64,000 bases of DNA, from the NCBI GenBank assembly GCA_933822405.4, contig CAKOGP040001224.1, positions 65,825 through 129,824 of the forward strand, given 5' to 3'. Both the position numbers and the translations under genes were made by a program. The DNA is from Cylindrotheca closterium (taxonomy: Eukaryota > Bacillariophyta > Bacillariophyceae > Bacillariales > Bacillariaceae). The notes under the pieces are model-generated. The model did not search any database, was not told where the DNA came from, and saw only the letters and a program-made list of their open reading frames with translations. Shown here piece after piece: positions 51,262 through 62,139 of the stretch. Positions within the stretch are counted from its first letter, which is position 1, and each line of letters starts with the position of its first letter.

Positions 51262-51654
51262 GGTCAACGTTTGCGTAAGAATAAGAATGACAATGGGATA
51301 GGATACCATATATGGACACTGGATTGTTCGGATGTTTTTTTTTAATCAACTGAGTCCGAAAATATGACACATTCGATTAAAATACCCTGATGATGATCTT
51401 TGGCTCCTTCATCACAATCACACTGTTGGTTCGGATTGTTGCAGCCAACACGTAGATGTGGCAAAGGTTGATTGGTGCAATCATGCTTTTTTAATTTGAA
51501 TCACCCAATCATGATATCGTGGCATTGGATCCTCGCTAGCTGAAAGCGAATCCTCCTGGTATACACAAATGGAACCAGAGTGCACACAGATTTCAAATTC
51601 AAGTGATTTCAAGGCATCTTCTAATAAATTGAAATCAGACGAACTTTTGCAGCC
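51262..51654. promoter_or_regulatory. Divergent promoter of ATG5 and the flavoenzyme gene
   Basis: 393-bp spacer between head-to-head genes. No specific motif was recognised. Confidence 0.35.
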
Positions 51655-53415
51655 ATGAAGTTTGCTACACTCCTTCTCATTGCAGCTCTCAGTACTGTAT
51701 TTCTGTCCAGAGCGTTCTGTTATGAATCGCCATTGCCACACCGAAGCCTACCTCATGTGATTCAAGGTAAAACACACTTCACAGCGTTGCCGTTTCACTT
51801 CTTTTTCATTCCAATCATCCACTGAATATTATTTCAATTTGTTGTAGGCGGAATGGGAATCCGCATCAGCAATTGGGAACTTGCCAGAGAAGTCTCCAAA
51901 GCTGGCGAGCTCGGCGTGGTCTCGGGAACCGCAATGGATACCGTCTTTGTTCGCGAATTGCAAAATGGAGATCCCGAAGGATCCATGCGCCAGGCGTTGG
52001 CGTCCTTTCCAGATCAAGGGATGACCCAGAGAATCATGGATAAGTACTACATGGAAGGAGGAAAGGGCGCCAGAAAACCGTACAAGAGCCTTCCAATGTG
52101 GACCGACAAACCATCGCAACACTTACTGGAAACATGCATTCTGGCCAACTATTGTGAGGTCTGGCTCGCCAAGCACAACGATGACAGCACCCCCACGGGT
52201 GGATTGGTGGGACTTAATCTACTCACCAAGGTTCAGCTTCCTACCATTGCGTCACTCTACGGTGCTATGCTTGCCGAAGTCGACTATATCATCATGGGGG
52301 CTGGAATTCCAATGAAAATTCCTGGAATCCTCGATAGCTTGTCCAAATGTAAGGACTGCGAGCTCCCCATCGACACAGTAGACAAGACCGACGGCTTTTC
52401 CATGAAGTTCTGTCCCAAGGCCTTTTGGGAAGCCTCTGGACGACCTGACTTGTGCCATGAAATCAAGCGCCCCAACTTTGTCCCCATTGTCTCCTCGGTT
52501 GTATTGGCCCAATCCATGCTCAAGCGTGCTACTGGAGAAGGCCCAACCAATGGTATCGATGGGTTTGTGGTGGAACTCAGCACGGCGGGTGGCCATAATG
52601 CACCCCCACGCGGATTCCGATACGACGCCAAGGCCAAGACTCATACCGCCGACTTGAATGAACGGGGAGAACCGGTCTATGGAGCAAAGGACACTGTGAA
52701 TCTTCAAAAGTTTGCCAAGGCTACCAAGGGACTTCCATTTTGGCTGGCAGGGTCCTATGCGGACCCCGAGAAACTCTGTGAGGTTCTAAAAGTGGGCGGA
52801 GCTGGAGTCCAAGTCGGAACTACTTTTGCACTGGCCAAAGAGTCTGGAATGGAGAGCAACACGAAAAAGGGTATTCTCAAGACTATTGCCGAAAAGGAGA
52901 TGGATGTCTTTACGGACCCCATGTGCTCTCCTACTGGATTCCCTTTCAAGGTGTTGGAACTAGAAGGAAGTCTTTCCGATGGTCAAGTTTATGACGACCG
53001 TCCCCGTACCTGCAACCTTGGGTACCTCCGCGACATGTACAAACGAGACGATGGCAAGCTGGGCTTTCGATGTGCCTCCGAACCGGTGGACGCTTATTTG
53101 AAAAAAGGCGGTGAAGTGGAAGCCACTCGGGGCCGCAAATGCTTGTGCAATGCCCTCTGTGCCAATGTGGGTATGCCCCAGGTCAACAATAAAGAAGGAT
53201 ACACGGAAGAAATGCTGATAACTCTTGGTGACAATGTCAACGAGTGCCGTCGGTTTTTGAAACAAGATGAAAATGGAGATTGGGGTTATGGTGCCAAGGA
53301 TGTGGTAGATTATCTATTGTCCGAGTTCAATGCCCGTGACATGCTCAAGAAAGAAGGGAATGCCAACGCCTTTTCAGAAGCAGTAGAAAGAGATTTTCAG
53401 ATTACAACCAACTGA
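51655..53415 (+). CDS. Nitronate monooxygenase-like FMN enzyme, secretory or organellar
   Basis: Two exons, 51655-51766 and 51848-53415, join within a Gly codon to give 559 residues and restore VIQGGMGIRISNWELA, the N-terminal FMN-binding start of the family. Later landmarks are the LVGLNLLTKVQ strand, GAGIPMKIP, FVVELSTAGGHNAPPRG (with the conserved His), and GLPFWLAGSYADPEKL. GGAGVQVGTTFALAKESG provides the phosphate-binding Gly loop. Family members oxidise alkyl nitronates or reduce enoyl groups through FMN. A Cys-rich tail (RGRKCLCNALCANVG) follows the barrel. Exon 1 encodes a signal peptide (LLLIAALSTVFLSRAFCYES); SRAFC is ASAF-like, so plastid import is possible. At ~560 residues it is longer than bacterial homologues (~350). 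The physiological substrate is unknown. Confidence 0.88.
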
Positions 53416-53973
53416 GAATCATTTTTGCTTCTTATATATATATATATATACCGTATATCTATGGACAGTAAACTAGTAAGAAAAGGATACACAATATATT
53501 GTCGAATGTTTCCCAAATACAATAGATATCCGCAAGTGATTTTCAAAAGATACTACTCTACTAGTTTTTCTATATATGTGTTTTCTTGCTACCGGTACCT
53601 GGTAGTGCTGTGTCGATGAGGAGAAGAGAAGCTGCAAAGAAGCATCATTTCCAACTGCGGGCAATCCCTACACTCGGACCCCTCCCTTAATTTCATTCGT
53701 CATGCATCAGCTTTGTAACCAGCAGGTCCATTCGTATTTCCCATGATGATTATGACGACTCGTCAGTGGCAGTTGCCTTCTTCTGGAGAATTTCTTTTTC
53801 TGCAAATTGTGGGAAGAACGAATCATAATCGGAAACAGAAAAGTGAGAACGCGATTTGAAATAAAGAAGCATGACGCAATGTTATTCATTCATTCATTCA
53901 TCGAAGCACACATCGCTACGACACCATTCATCCCACATAACAAACTTCTTAATAAAGAATCATTCGTTCTCAT
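53416..53973. other. Spacer with a (TA)n microsatellite
   Basis: 558-bp convergent spacer. It contains a (TA)9 run at about 53433-53450 just after the flavoenzyme stop codon, which may act as an A/T-rich 3' end signal. A perfect TACCGGTA is at 53590-53597. Confidence 0.45.
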
Positions 53974-54153
53974 TCACATACCCAATGTAAAATCATAAGG
54001 AGTGGCCGGAATGGCAATTCTGGCAGCGTCAAAGACTTCCTTGGGCAAGGAAACAGGAGCCGCGGCACTTCCATTGGCGGCGGCTACTGATCCCGTCAGC
54101 TTGACTCGACAACCCACCAAGTTAGGATAATGCAGTTCGTTGTAACCTCTCAT
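53974..54153 (-). CDS. Small hypothetical protein (59 residues)
   Basis: A short frame from ATG 54153 (MRGYNELHYPNLVGCRVKLT) continues through an Ala/Gly/Ser segment (GSVAAANGSAAAPVSLP) to a compact end, DAARIAIPATPYDFTLGM. Composition and codon use look coding and the frame is open upstream from another Met, but no family is recognised. It could be a short organelle-related protein or one exon of a larger gene. It lies head to head with the following gene (347 bp). Confidence 0.35.
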   Translation of the reverse strand: MRGYNELHYPNLVGCRVKLTGSVAAANGSAAAPVSLPKEVFDAARIAIPATPYDFTLGM

Positions 54154-54500
54154 GTTGTCTTTTCGTCGGTTTCGTCGTCTTATTATTTTCAGTAGTAGTG
54201 AAATGAAATGAAACGTCACGTAATGGAAAGTGTTTTGTTGTTTTGTATTGTATACCGTATTTGTTGTGTCTTGAGTCTTGTTGTGACTTGAGGGGAAGTA
54301 TTATATATTTCTCTTTTTAAAAGGGGAAATCACCCCGATATCATTTCAGTACTTTCCGTACGTAGGAATGGATCGACAAATCGCTTGGCGATAGTGACTT
54401 TTGTGATTGAATATTATTGTGGAAGAAGAGAAAGAGAGATCAGCAGCAGACAGCCAAAAGGTATACTACTGTAGAGGATAGTCAGTCGGATTGACTGGAG

Positions 54501-57024
54501 ATGTCATTTCATCCTTCCTTGCAGAGTGCTTTGGCGGCACAAAGCATCAACAACATCATCAACAACAGAATCAACATCAACAACAACAACATCAACAACG
54601 CCAATCACAACGCCAATATCAACACTCTTCGATATGCTGCTTTGATGACAAGACCACAGTCATCATCATCGGCACCTGTCCGTGTTAGTCCGCCACCGCT
54701 ACAATCTTCATCGGCATTGAATACAATCAAACAAACCTGGCCATTTCCCAAGAAACAACAACTTTCTCAGGTGTTTATCAAACTCAAGCGCAACTCGATT
54801 CAGGATTCCTGGGGCATTGTCTTTACCCGGTTTGATAATCGACTCGTTTTGGGCGACATTCAACCAAAAACACAACAACACTACACGGATTGGTCTGTTG
54901 TCATTTCGGGATCCGATTTGGTGGATGCACGAGAAGCCTTTTGCCTCTTTCAGAACAATCCAGAAGCTCGCGAGACCTATCGGATTCGTGTCAAGGCGTA
55001 TGGACATGCCATGAGTCTTCCATCCTGGCATGTCGGTGAACAGTTATTGCCTGGTGATTTGATAGTTTCCGTCGATGGAATGGATCCAATGGTGGCCTTT
55101 CCCACCATGGACCAAGTGACTGGCTACTTGCGGCAAGCCTTGGAATTGTCCATGGTAGTCCTGCGACATCCACAAGCGACGGCCGCGTCCTTTGCGTGTT
55201 ACAATTCGCACTTGGCCAATCAATCGGCGCTGGGATTGGCGGCGGCGGCCGATCACATTTGGAAATCCCTCTTGTTGGTGGCGCCAAGAACAACATCATA
55301 TTATCATCCGCCAACCGTGGTACCCCTGGTACGACGGGTCACACCCGACGACCAAACACTGCACCAAATGGGCAGTGGTGGGTCCCAGCAGGCAGAGCAG
55401 CAATCATTGAAATCACCAATCGTATCCGCATCATCCTTGTACAACGATGGATCCAAACCATTGCCAAATCCATTGAAAACAACGACACCACCGGTGTATC
55501 ATGGTTGGAGAAATCCATGGTTTCAAGACGAACATGGTGTCCCCATTCCATTCGAAGACAATTGGGAATACAGTCCCGAAGACGGGACACGGGCCCACTT
55601 GTTTTTGCCAACCACAGGAGACTTTCAATCTTGGTTGCGAAATCGAAAAGATTCCTGGCGGACCAAATACAAAGTCTACAAGGTGGCCAATAAACGATGG
55701 GACAATGGGGAAGAAGACTGCGATGACGATGATCCCTTTGATAGGAATACGAGTAGTGTGGCATTGGACTTTTGGACGCCCCAAGGATTTGCTTCTTTTG
55801 AGGCCTGGCTACTAAAACGAAAGGAAGGTTGGAGGACCAACTACAAGGTCTATCGCAATAAGAAGCGAAAGATTCACAAGGAATGCGAAGAAGTTGTCCA
55901 TTTGTCTGATGACTTTGATCGTTGGCTACAAGTTCGGAAAAATCAATGGAAGGTCCATCGAAGAAAGCGACAGCGTCTGAGACAAATTCGTCAAAAAGCC
56001 AAAGCATCTCCCTTGGAAAAGGCTGCTGCTGCTTCTGCTTCTGCTACTCCCATTGTCACTCCTGAAAAAGTGGACTTGCCCGGCGAGGATGGTGATGATG
56101 AAATCAAGGTTGCTGCAAAGCGTCCTCGACGACTCTTTACTGCCCCACCAGCGGACATTGACATGGCTTGTATCGATGACATTTTGGCGGAGGAAGAAGC
56201 CCGCAAGAAGAAACTGGCGGAACGACCGCCTATTGATCTTTCCTTTCTGTTTGATTGTAACAAGTCTCCGGACGACGTGGTCATTCATATTTTGGGATTC
56301 TTGGATCGCAAGGAACACGGCAAGCTATTGTGTATCAACAGGGAGTATTCGGATCAGCTAAAGGCACGAGACGAACTTTGGCGGCGACTTTGTCCGTCTC
56401 ATTGGATACTGCGTAAGTACAGTACCTGGTAGCATGTTTATTGCCCGAACATGAGATGACAATTCGGAAACTGACCTTTGTTCTTTTTTTCTTTCTATAG
56501 CTCGACGACCAAGAAAAGCTTGGCACGAAATTTACATCAATCGACTTCGCAGAGAGCAGTTTGATCACCAAAAGCGGTGGGATGATCTTCTCTTGAAATG
56601 CTATGGCACCATCACCAAAGGGGATCAATTGAACAAAATTGAAAAATTGGTGGCTAAAGGAGAAGACGACTTTGGATTTCACGTCAACTACGTCAGCCCC
56701 GTTGTGTGCGAGCGAAACTGTTTGCTGAATTTGGCAGTCATTCATAAACGGCTCAAGATTGTGCGCTGGCTATTGGACCAAAAGGGTGCTCACATTGAAA
56801 GCTTTGATCGTGGCCAATTCACACCACTTTTGAATGCGGCATGGTCGGGCGACAAGCCAATGGTGCGGCTCTTGCTTCAGAGGGGTGCAAACCGCAGCAA
56901 CATTGGTTTCTTCCATTATTCCAAACCTGTTTCTAGCCCTGATTTCGAAGGTCTCACAGCAGAAGGATGGGCAAGAACGAAGGGATTTGAGGACATTGCC
57001 AAGCTAATACATTTGGGACTCTAA
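54501..57024 (+). CDS. PDZ-like, basic-repeat, F-box-like and ankyrin protein
   Basis: Two exons, 54501-56412 (donor GTAAGT) and 56501-57024, join in phase to give 811 residues. The N-terminus has an Asn-rich run (ININNNNINNANHNANIN). Residues ~85-215 resemble a PDZ domain: SWGIVFTRFDNRLVLGDI early and LLPGDLIVSVDGMDP near the end. Three copies of a ~19-residue motif follow near residues 375, 432 and 471 (FQSWLRNRKDSWRTKYKVY, FEAWLLKRKEGWRTNYKVY, then FDRWLQVRKNQWKVHRRKR). An F-box-like region (~578-640) has SPDDVVIHILGFLDRKEHGK and later LWRRLCPSHW. Ankyrin-type repeats (~700-805) include LLNLAVIHKRLKIVRWLLDQ and PLLNAAWSGDKPMVRLLLQRGAN. If the F-box is real, the protein would recruit substrates to an SCF ubiquitin ligase. 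The domain order is unusual. Confidence 0.72.
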
Positions 57025-57362
57025 TAGATTATAAAATCGCTAAAGCTAAATACTTTAATCGAAAGTGCTATTGCATGGTATGCTTGTTGATTTAGGGAAT
57101 AGCCATTTATATAGTATACAATCGTTTGTCTATCCTCAATTCTAATTGTCACGATCCAATATCTGGCAAAACGAATAGCCGTCTCTGGACACAAACCCTC
57201 CAGTCAAACCAATTATCCACATACGAGACCATATACATCACAATAACTGTGGCAGAACTTTTGGAAGAGAAGTTCACCCGCTCTTCCGTCGAGTCGATGC
57301 CGCAGCAGGCTGACATTGTGCAAAAGAAAGATAAATCTAAGCTTCTATTGCAGCGTGCCTCT
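57025..57362. other. Convergent spacer, nothing seen
   Basis: 338 bp between the ends of convergent genes. A plus-strand frame in this stretch continues across the next gene's antisense strand and is a shadow. Confidence 0.4.
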
Positions 57363-59327
57363 TCAGAGTTCCGCCATTTGGTCAGAGAAATCTGCTACTC
57401 CCGACGGAGACGAAGCCGATTTCGTCGTCGGCCTGTGTGGCGTGATTGGGTTTGCAAGCTTGTCCCAATCATCATTCCTCTTACTGGAGGTCGCAATCAA
57501 ATCAAAGTCTGAAAAGTCTGACATTGGAATAGCGGCATCCAATTCCTTCTTTGCAGAGGCTTGTCGCTTCGCATTTTTCCAGGACTCACGCTTTGCCTGG
57601 TTGGTGATGGTGGGGTCCTCTGGAACTACTGGTCGAGCCACCTTTTTGGCTGGTTCTTTCGGAATAATCAGTTTCTCGGAGGGAGAAACGTTCTTCTTTT
57701 CGTCATCCATAAGAATCGATTCCTTTGGAGCTTCATTCTTCTTGGACTTTTTCTTGAAGATTCGGCCAAGGAGACTCTTTTTCTTTTTCTTGTCCTTGGG
57801 CTGCTTCGTTGTTGCTGCTGCTTTCGACTTGGTAGAAGAGCTCTTTGTTGCTGGCTTGATGGGTGCCTCAGTCACTGGAGCTGGGGCTTTGACCTCTTCC
57901 TTGGGTGCCTCTTCTGGTTCCTCTTTCTTTGGAGCTTCCTCTGCTTTCGGGGTTTTCTCCTCTTCTACTTCAGGATTCTCCTCTTTTTCTGCTTCGGCGT
58001 CCGAATCATGTCCAGTTTCTGACTTGGCAGCTTCATCAAATGGCATCTCAGATTCCATTCGTTCGAAACTCTCTGGTCCTGCCGGAACCTCTTCTCCTTG
58101 CTCTGATGGTTCGTCATCATTTGTTTTTGGGCCTTCTGCTGGAACCTCTTCTCCTTGTTCTGACGGCTCGTTATCATTTGCAGGGACTTCGTGTCCTTCC
58201 ATGGCTGCCTCTTCAAAGATTGTTTCACCTTCCACGAGAGTGGACTCGGCAGCCTTTGGAGCGGAGGCCTTTTCTGTCGTTTGGACGACATCACCTTCCA
58301 GAAATACCTTTGTCCTGACGGTCTGTGAAATGCTTGCAAACATGGGACCCATGTTTTCAGTGAGAGTCCCAAAAGCTTTCTTTGCTCCTCCAAGCGCACT
58401 TTGATCAGTTGTGGCGTCTGCCCCAGAATCAGCAGCTTTTGGCTGTTGATCAAAAGGGATTTCGTCCAATTGACTTGGGGAGTAAATGATTCCCTTGGAT
58501 TGTTCTGGGTCAATATCTTTCTCCTCGGCAATTTCCGACATTACATTCGAGTCTCCCTTTTCTCCTTTCAGTGCTACAGCACCTTGCATTGGCACAGCAC
58601 CACAGAAGAAGGATCTGGCGCCCTGTGGTTGATCAGCAGACCCGTCGCTCGAAGTCTCTTCGTCGAGAGACGTCAGTTGGATGTCTGGATCACCTGGATC
58701 ACCTGGATCTTCGCCATGATCTTCAACGCGTAAAATGCTATTTGGGCCAAAGGCTGATTGATCTCCATCGGGTACCTTCTCCTCCTCCACTGACTCCGCC
58801 TCTGCACTCTCAAGGGGCGTTTCCACTGCCTCGTCTTCGGGGATGTACGCTGGGTTACTCGAACAACCAAAACGAGTCAAAACATGTTTATCCAACTGTT
58901 GCATCATCGAGGGCTTCGTTTCCTTGCTGATAGTAGGAATCGTGTTCTCTGTAGCCTCGGAAACCATGGTGCCGTCTTCTTCGTCAAATTCTTTTTCAAC
59001 AGGATTCAAGAGATCGACGAACCGATCAATAGCTTTCGTAACATAACCATCCTCCTTCTTGTTCGTCCCATTGCTAGCGGAAAAGTAGGTGTCATCATCC
59101 TTGCCTATTTCCTCTTCCAACTCCCTGAGTTTCCTCTCTCTAATCTTGGCGCGTCTTCTTTCGCGCCTTTCTTGCTCTTTGCTATCAACCGTGGAATCAT
59201 CGTTGTCCGCGACGTCGCCAGCATCAGCTAAATAAGGTTCTTCTTCTGGCATTGTTTGTTCTTCGGTTTGGACGGTCTCGTCTTCCACTTTTGATACCAC
59301 TGTTTGTCCCGCAACGTCAGTACTCAT
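57363..59327 (-). CDS. Acidic, mostly disordered protein of unknown function
   Basis: Single exon, 654 residues. It is rich in Glu, Lys, Ala and Pro. A charged helix lies near residues 48-75 (KEQERRERRRAKIRERKLREL). A repeated EPSEQGEEVPA unit occurs near residues 385 and 400. A very basic cluster (KKKKKSLLGRIFKKKSKKNE, about residues 515-534) could bind membrane lipid or nucleic acid. Possible folded patches are VTKAIDRFVDLLNPVEKEF and the region KKAFGTLTENMGPMFASISQT. No signal peptide, membrane segment or catalytic motif is visible. I do not recognise the family. Confidence 0.7.
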   Translation of the reverse strand: MSTDVAGQTVVSKVEDETVQTEEQTMPEEEPYLADAGDVADNDDSTVDSKEQERRERRRAKIRERKLRELEEEIGKDDDTYFSASNGTNKKEDGYVTKAIDRFVDLLNPVEKEFDEEDGTMVSEATENTIPTISKETKPSMMQQLDKHVLTRFGCSSNPAYIPEDEAVETPLESAEAESVEEEKVPDGDQSAFGPNSILRVEDHGEDPGDPGDPDIQLTSLDEETSSDGSADQPQGARSFFCGAVPMQGAVALKGEKGDSNVMSEIAEEKDIDPEQSKGIIYSPSQLDEIPFDQQPKAADSGADATTDQSALGGAKKAFGTLTENMGPMFASISQTVRTKVFLEGDVVQTTEKASAPKAAESTLVEGETIFEEAAMEGHEVPANDNEPSEQGEEVPAEGPKTNDDEPSEQGEEVPAGPESFERMESEMPFDEAAKSETGHDSDAEAEKEENPEVEEEKTPKAEEAPKKEEPEEAPKEEVKAPAPVTEAPIKPATKSSSTKSKAAATTKQPKDKKKKKSLLGRIFKKKSKKNEAPKESILMDDEKKNVSPSEKLIIPKEPAKKVARPVVPEDPTITNQAKRESWKNAKRQASAKKELDAAIPMSDFSDFDLIATSSKRNDDWDKLANPITPHRPTTKSASSPSGVADFSDQMAEL

Positions 59328-59709
59328 GATGAAGGCAATGGTTGCTTTGTAATGCGCGTTGAATGCTTGTGGTCTATTGATTTGCTAGATCGATTGTTTC
59401 GCACAATGTTTCCAAATGCTGAGATGCGGAATCAACTTTGGAGTCGTTGCAGCGCACCTCCATAGTATTTCTATTTTAGAGCTTGCCGCCGACATAATTA
59501 CTTAGGACCTGGACGCGACAGGCGTGCTAAAACAGGGTTTACACGAGACAACGGCCCAATTGCAAAAAATGGCTCGTGTTCCAGTAGTCGGACCGTGACG
59601 GACTGCTCACCTCACACGTGTACCCTTCTCTTACTGCCACGGAGAAGCAATTCATGGAGTAGCAGTACCATTTTAAACAACGAAAAATAAGCTTTGTTTT
59701 AAATATGCA
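59328..59709. other. Spacer between minus-strand genes
   Basis: 382 bp between the helicase end and the start of the acidic-protein gene. It includes the promoter of the latter. Nothing specific is seen. Confidence 0.35.
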
Positions 59710-61163
59710 TTACAATAGATCCCCTACATCAGCTGGCATTTCATCAATCTGGGTGCTGTAAAACTGTTCGATATCCCGTAGCAAACGAACATCTTCTTTG
59801 CGCACAAAGTTGATAGCCACACCCTTTCTTCCAAATCTACCAGATCGACCAATTCTATGAATGTAAAGTTCCCGATTACTCGGTAGATCGTAGCAGATTA
59901 CCAAACTGACTTGTTGGACATCAATTCCACGGCCCCATAGATCGGTGGCAATCAAAACACGCGAGGTGCCGGAACGAAAGTCGTCCATAACTTTGTCACG
60001 GGTATCTTGGTCCATGTCACCGTGAATAGCGCTGACAGTGAACTGATTCTCCTTCATTTTCTCGGCCAGCCAATCGACCTTTTGACGAGTATTGCAGAAG
60101 ATGACTGCTTGCGTGATGGTCAAGGTGTCATACAAATCGCAAAGCGTATCGAATTTCCACTCTTCTTTCTCGACGGAAATGAAAAACTGACGGATTCCCT
60201 CTGTTCAAAGATAGTGTAAACAATATAATGTATAGTGAGCAAACGCACACTCTTGCTAGGTTTCAGCAACAATCACAAACGTACCGAGCGTCAATTCATC
60301 TCGCTTCACAAGAATCTGGATTGGGTCTGACATGAACTTTTGAGTCATTTCCAATACCGATGCTGGAAGTGTGGCACTCATCAATACGACTTGGCACCCC
60401 ACCGGAAGGAATCTATAAATATCATAAATCTGTTCCTTGAATCCTCGATTCAACATTTCATCTGCCTCATCCAACACCATAACCTTTAGTTGCGTCATTC
60501 TCAAAGCGTTTCGTCTAATCAAATCATATACACGCCCAGGAGTTCCAGAAATCACTTGCACACCGCCTCTTTCTAGCTCTTTCAAGTCTTGTCCTAGCGA
60601 CTTTCCACCAATGCAAGCATGGCAATTGACCTAAACGCAGCAATCATGATTGTTAACATGTCAGAACATTTTTCTTTCTTTCCAACCACAAATAAAAGCA
60701 CTATCACCAAATTGTCTCTTACATTCATAAAATCTCCCAAGGATTGTATCACACGTTGACTTTGTTCTGCCAATTCTCGTGTCGGACTCAAAACTAGAGC
60801 TTGGACTTCCCGCGAGGTTTCGTCGAGCAATTGCAGCGTGGAAATGGAAAAGACAGCTGTCTTTCCTGTTCCGGATTGTGATTGTGCAATCACGTCTCGT
60901 CCACGGACAATCGGTCGAATCGCTCGTTGCTGAATGGCGGAAGGTTTCTCAAATCCGTAAGCGTAGATGCCCTTGAGCAAATCGGGCTTCAGTTTCATGT
61001 CATCAAAGGTAGAACAGGGTTCCAAATCATCACTTCGTCTTCTATGTTTGCGACGATCATCACTGCGATCACGGTCGCGACTGCGATGTTTTTGCTTATT
61101 ACTTCCATCGTAGGGGCCGCTCCTTCGATCGGATCGGCTATCTCCGTCTCTGTACTTCGGCAT
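59710..61163 (-). CDS. EIF4A3: DEAD-box RNA helicase, eIF4A-III type (exon junction complex)
   Basis: Three exons, 61163-60723, 60630-60285 and 60200-59710, join in phase to give 425 residues. Joining exons 1 and 2 restores [20 protein letters not shown], a family block. Motif I is [10 protein letters not shown], followed by the Q-motif context [12 protein letters not shown], motif Ib TPGRV, DEAD, SAT, and motif [13 protein letters not shown]. The ending [11 protein letters not shown] matches eIF4A-III rather than translation factor eIF4A-I. eIF4A-III clamps RNA as the core of the exon junction complex in the nucleus. The N-terminal ~50 residues are an unusual Arg/Asp/Ser-rich extension ([19 protein letters not shown]), longer than in animals. 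Confidence 0.92.
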
Positions 61164-61500
61164 TATGAACACCAATCAACACAAAGAAATTGCGATAATG
61201 ATGATGAGAATAAGGTTGGTTTTGGTGGAATCTGATACTGGCGTTGGACAGACGATACTATTTAGTCACACCAGTCAAATAGCAAATGACGACAATATCA
61301 CGAACGTGTAATAAGCGACGGAAGGACGTGGAGCTACAGTAACAGAGGACACCCTACCGGTACAAGTACTACCATCAATTATAGTATCATAATGATCGTC
61401 GAAGAAGTGCTTCAAGAGTATGACACCTCTTCATTGCAGGCTCCAGGATTGGTTAAAGCGGCTGACCATAAGTAAATGTAACGCGCGGACATCAACAGTA
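61164..61500. promoter_or_regulatory. Upstream region of the helicase gene
   Basis: About 340 bp of helicase promoter. It holds a perfect TACCGGTA at 61355-61362. A 27-codon plus-strand frame from ATG 61393 cannot be supported as a gene. Confidence 0.35.
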
Positions 61501-62139
61501 TACACGACTTCAGAGCTCAGCAACTAGGTCCATCTTGCCTCAAGGCCAAGAATCGTATAAGGGAGAGCAAATTCAATTCGTCCTTTTTGAATTAGACGAC
61601 CACCCAGTTGGCTCACAGCCCAAGAGGGTTCTTGGACCTGTGGTCGACGGTCGCTGGCCAAAATGTACCCGATTGACACAGAAATCATAGAGCATACTCA
61701 AGATGAAGGCTTCTCGTCGATGCTGGTGGAAGCCTTGTTGTTTCCAATTTTAGCTTGAATCGTAAGGACGTCGATTTACTCGTCGACGCCTCGGATAGCA
61801 GATCGTATATGCAAATGCAAACGAAACCTTTAAGTGTGTACAGTTTTGCTGATAATCTTCGTTCATCTTGCAGTCGAATCATATCAATAGACCAGCTTCA
61901 CCAGTTGCGTTTGTTGAGGAATACGATGTGCGCTTTCTGATGTTCAGCTTCCATCTCTCATATCTAGAATTTTTTACTCGCCTCTGAGAACAGTGTGCAT
62001 CATTCAGGATGTTCGCTTCAAGCTGTCATTCGATAGTATCCACCTTGCAGCCGATGTACTAAACATAGTGTTCATGAAGATGAGTACCACGTCCGCTAGG
62101 TGGCAATTCAGGACCTACACTATAATGCCCCATCGAGTG
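61501..62139 (+). pseudogene. Coding-like but broken stretch, possible gene relic
   Basis: Several adjoining plus-strand frames look coding in composition but are broken by frame changes and stops. One reads QIQFVLFELDDHPVGSQPKR (about 61567-61630), a second KDVDLLVDASDSRSYMQMQT (about 61765-61830), and a third LRTVCIIQDVRFKLSFDSIH (about 61985-62045). No acceptable splice solution joins them that I could find. This could be the relic of a transposon or other gene, or simply chance. I cannot assign a family. Confidence 0.25.

Noticed and set aside
57316..58404. 362-codon plus-strand frame
   Set aside because: It is the antisense of the Glu/Lys-rich protein at 57363-59327; its Ser/Phe-rich sequence is the mirror of GAA/AAG codons.
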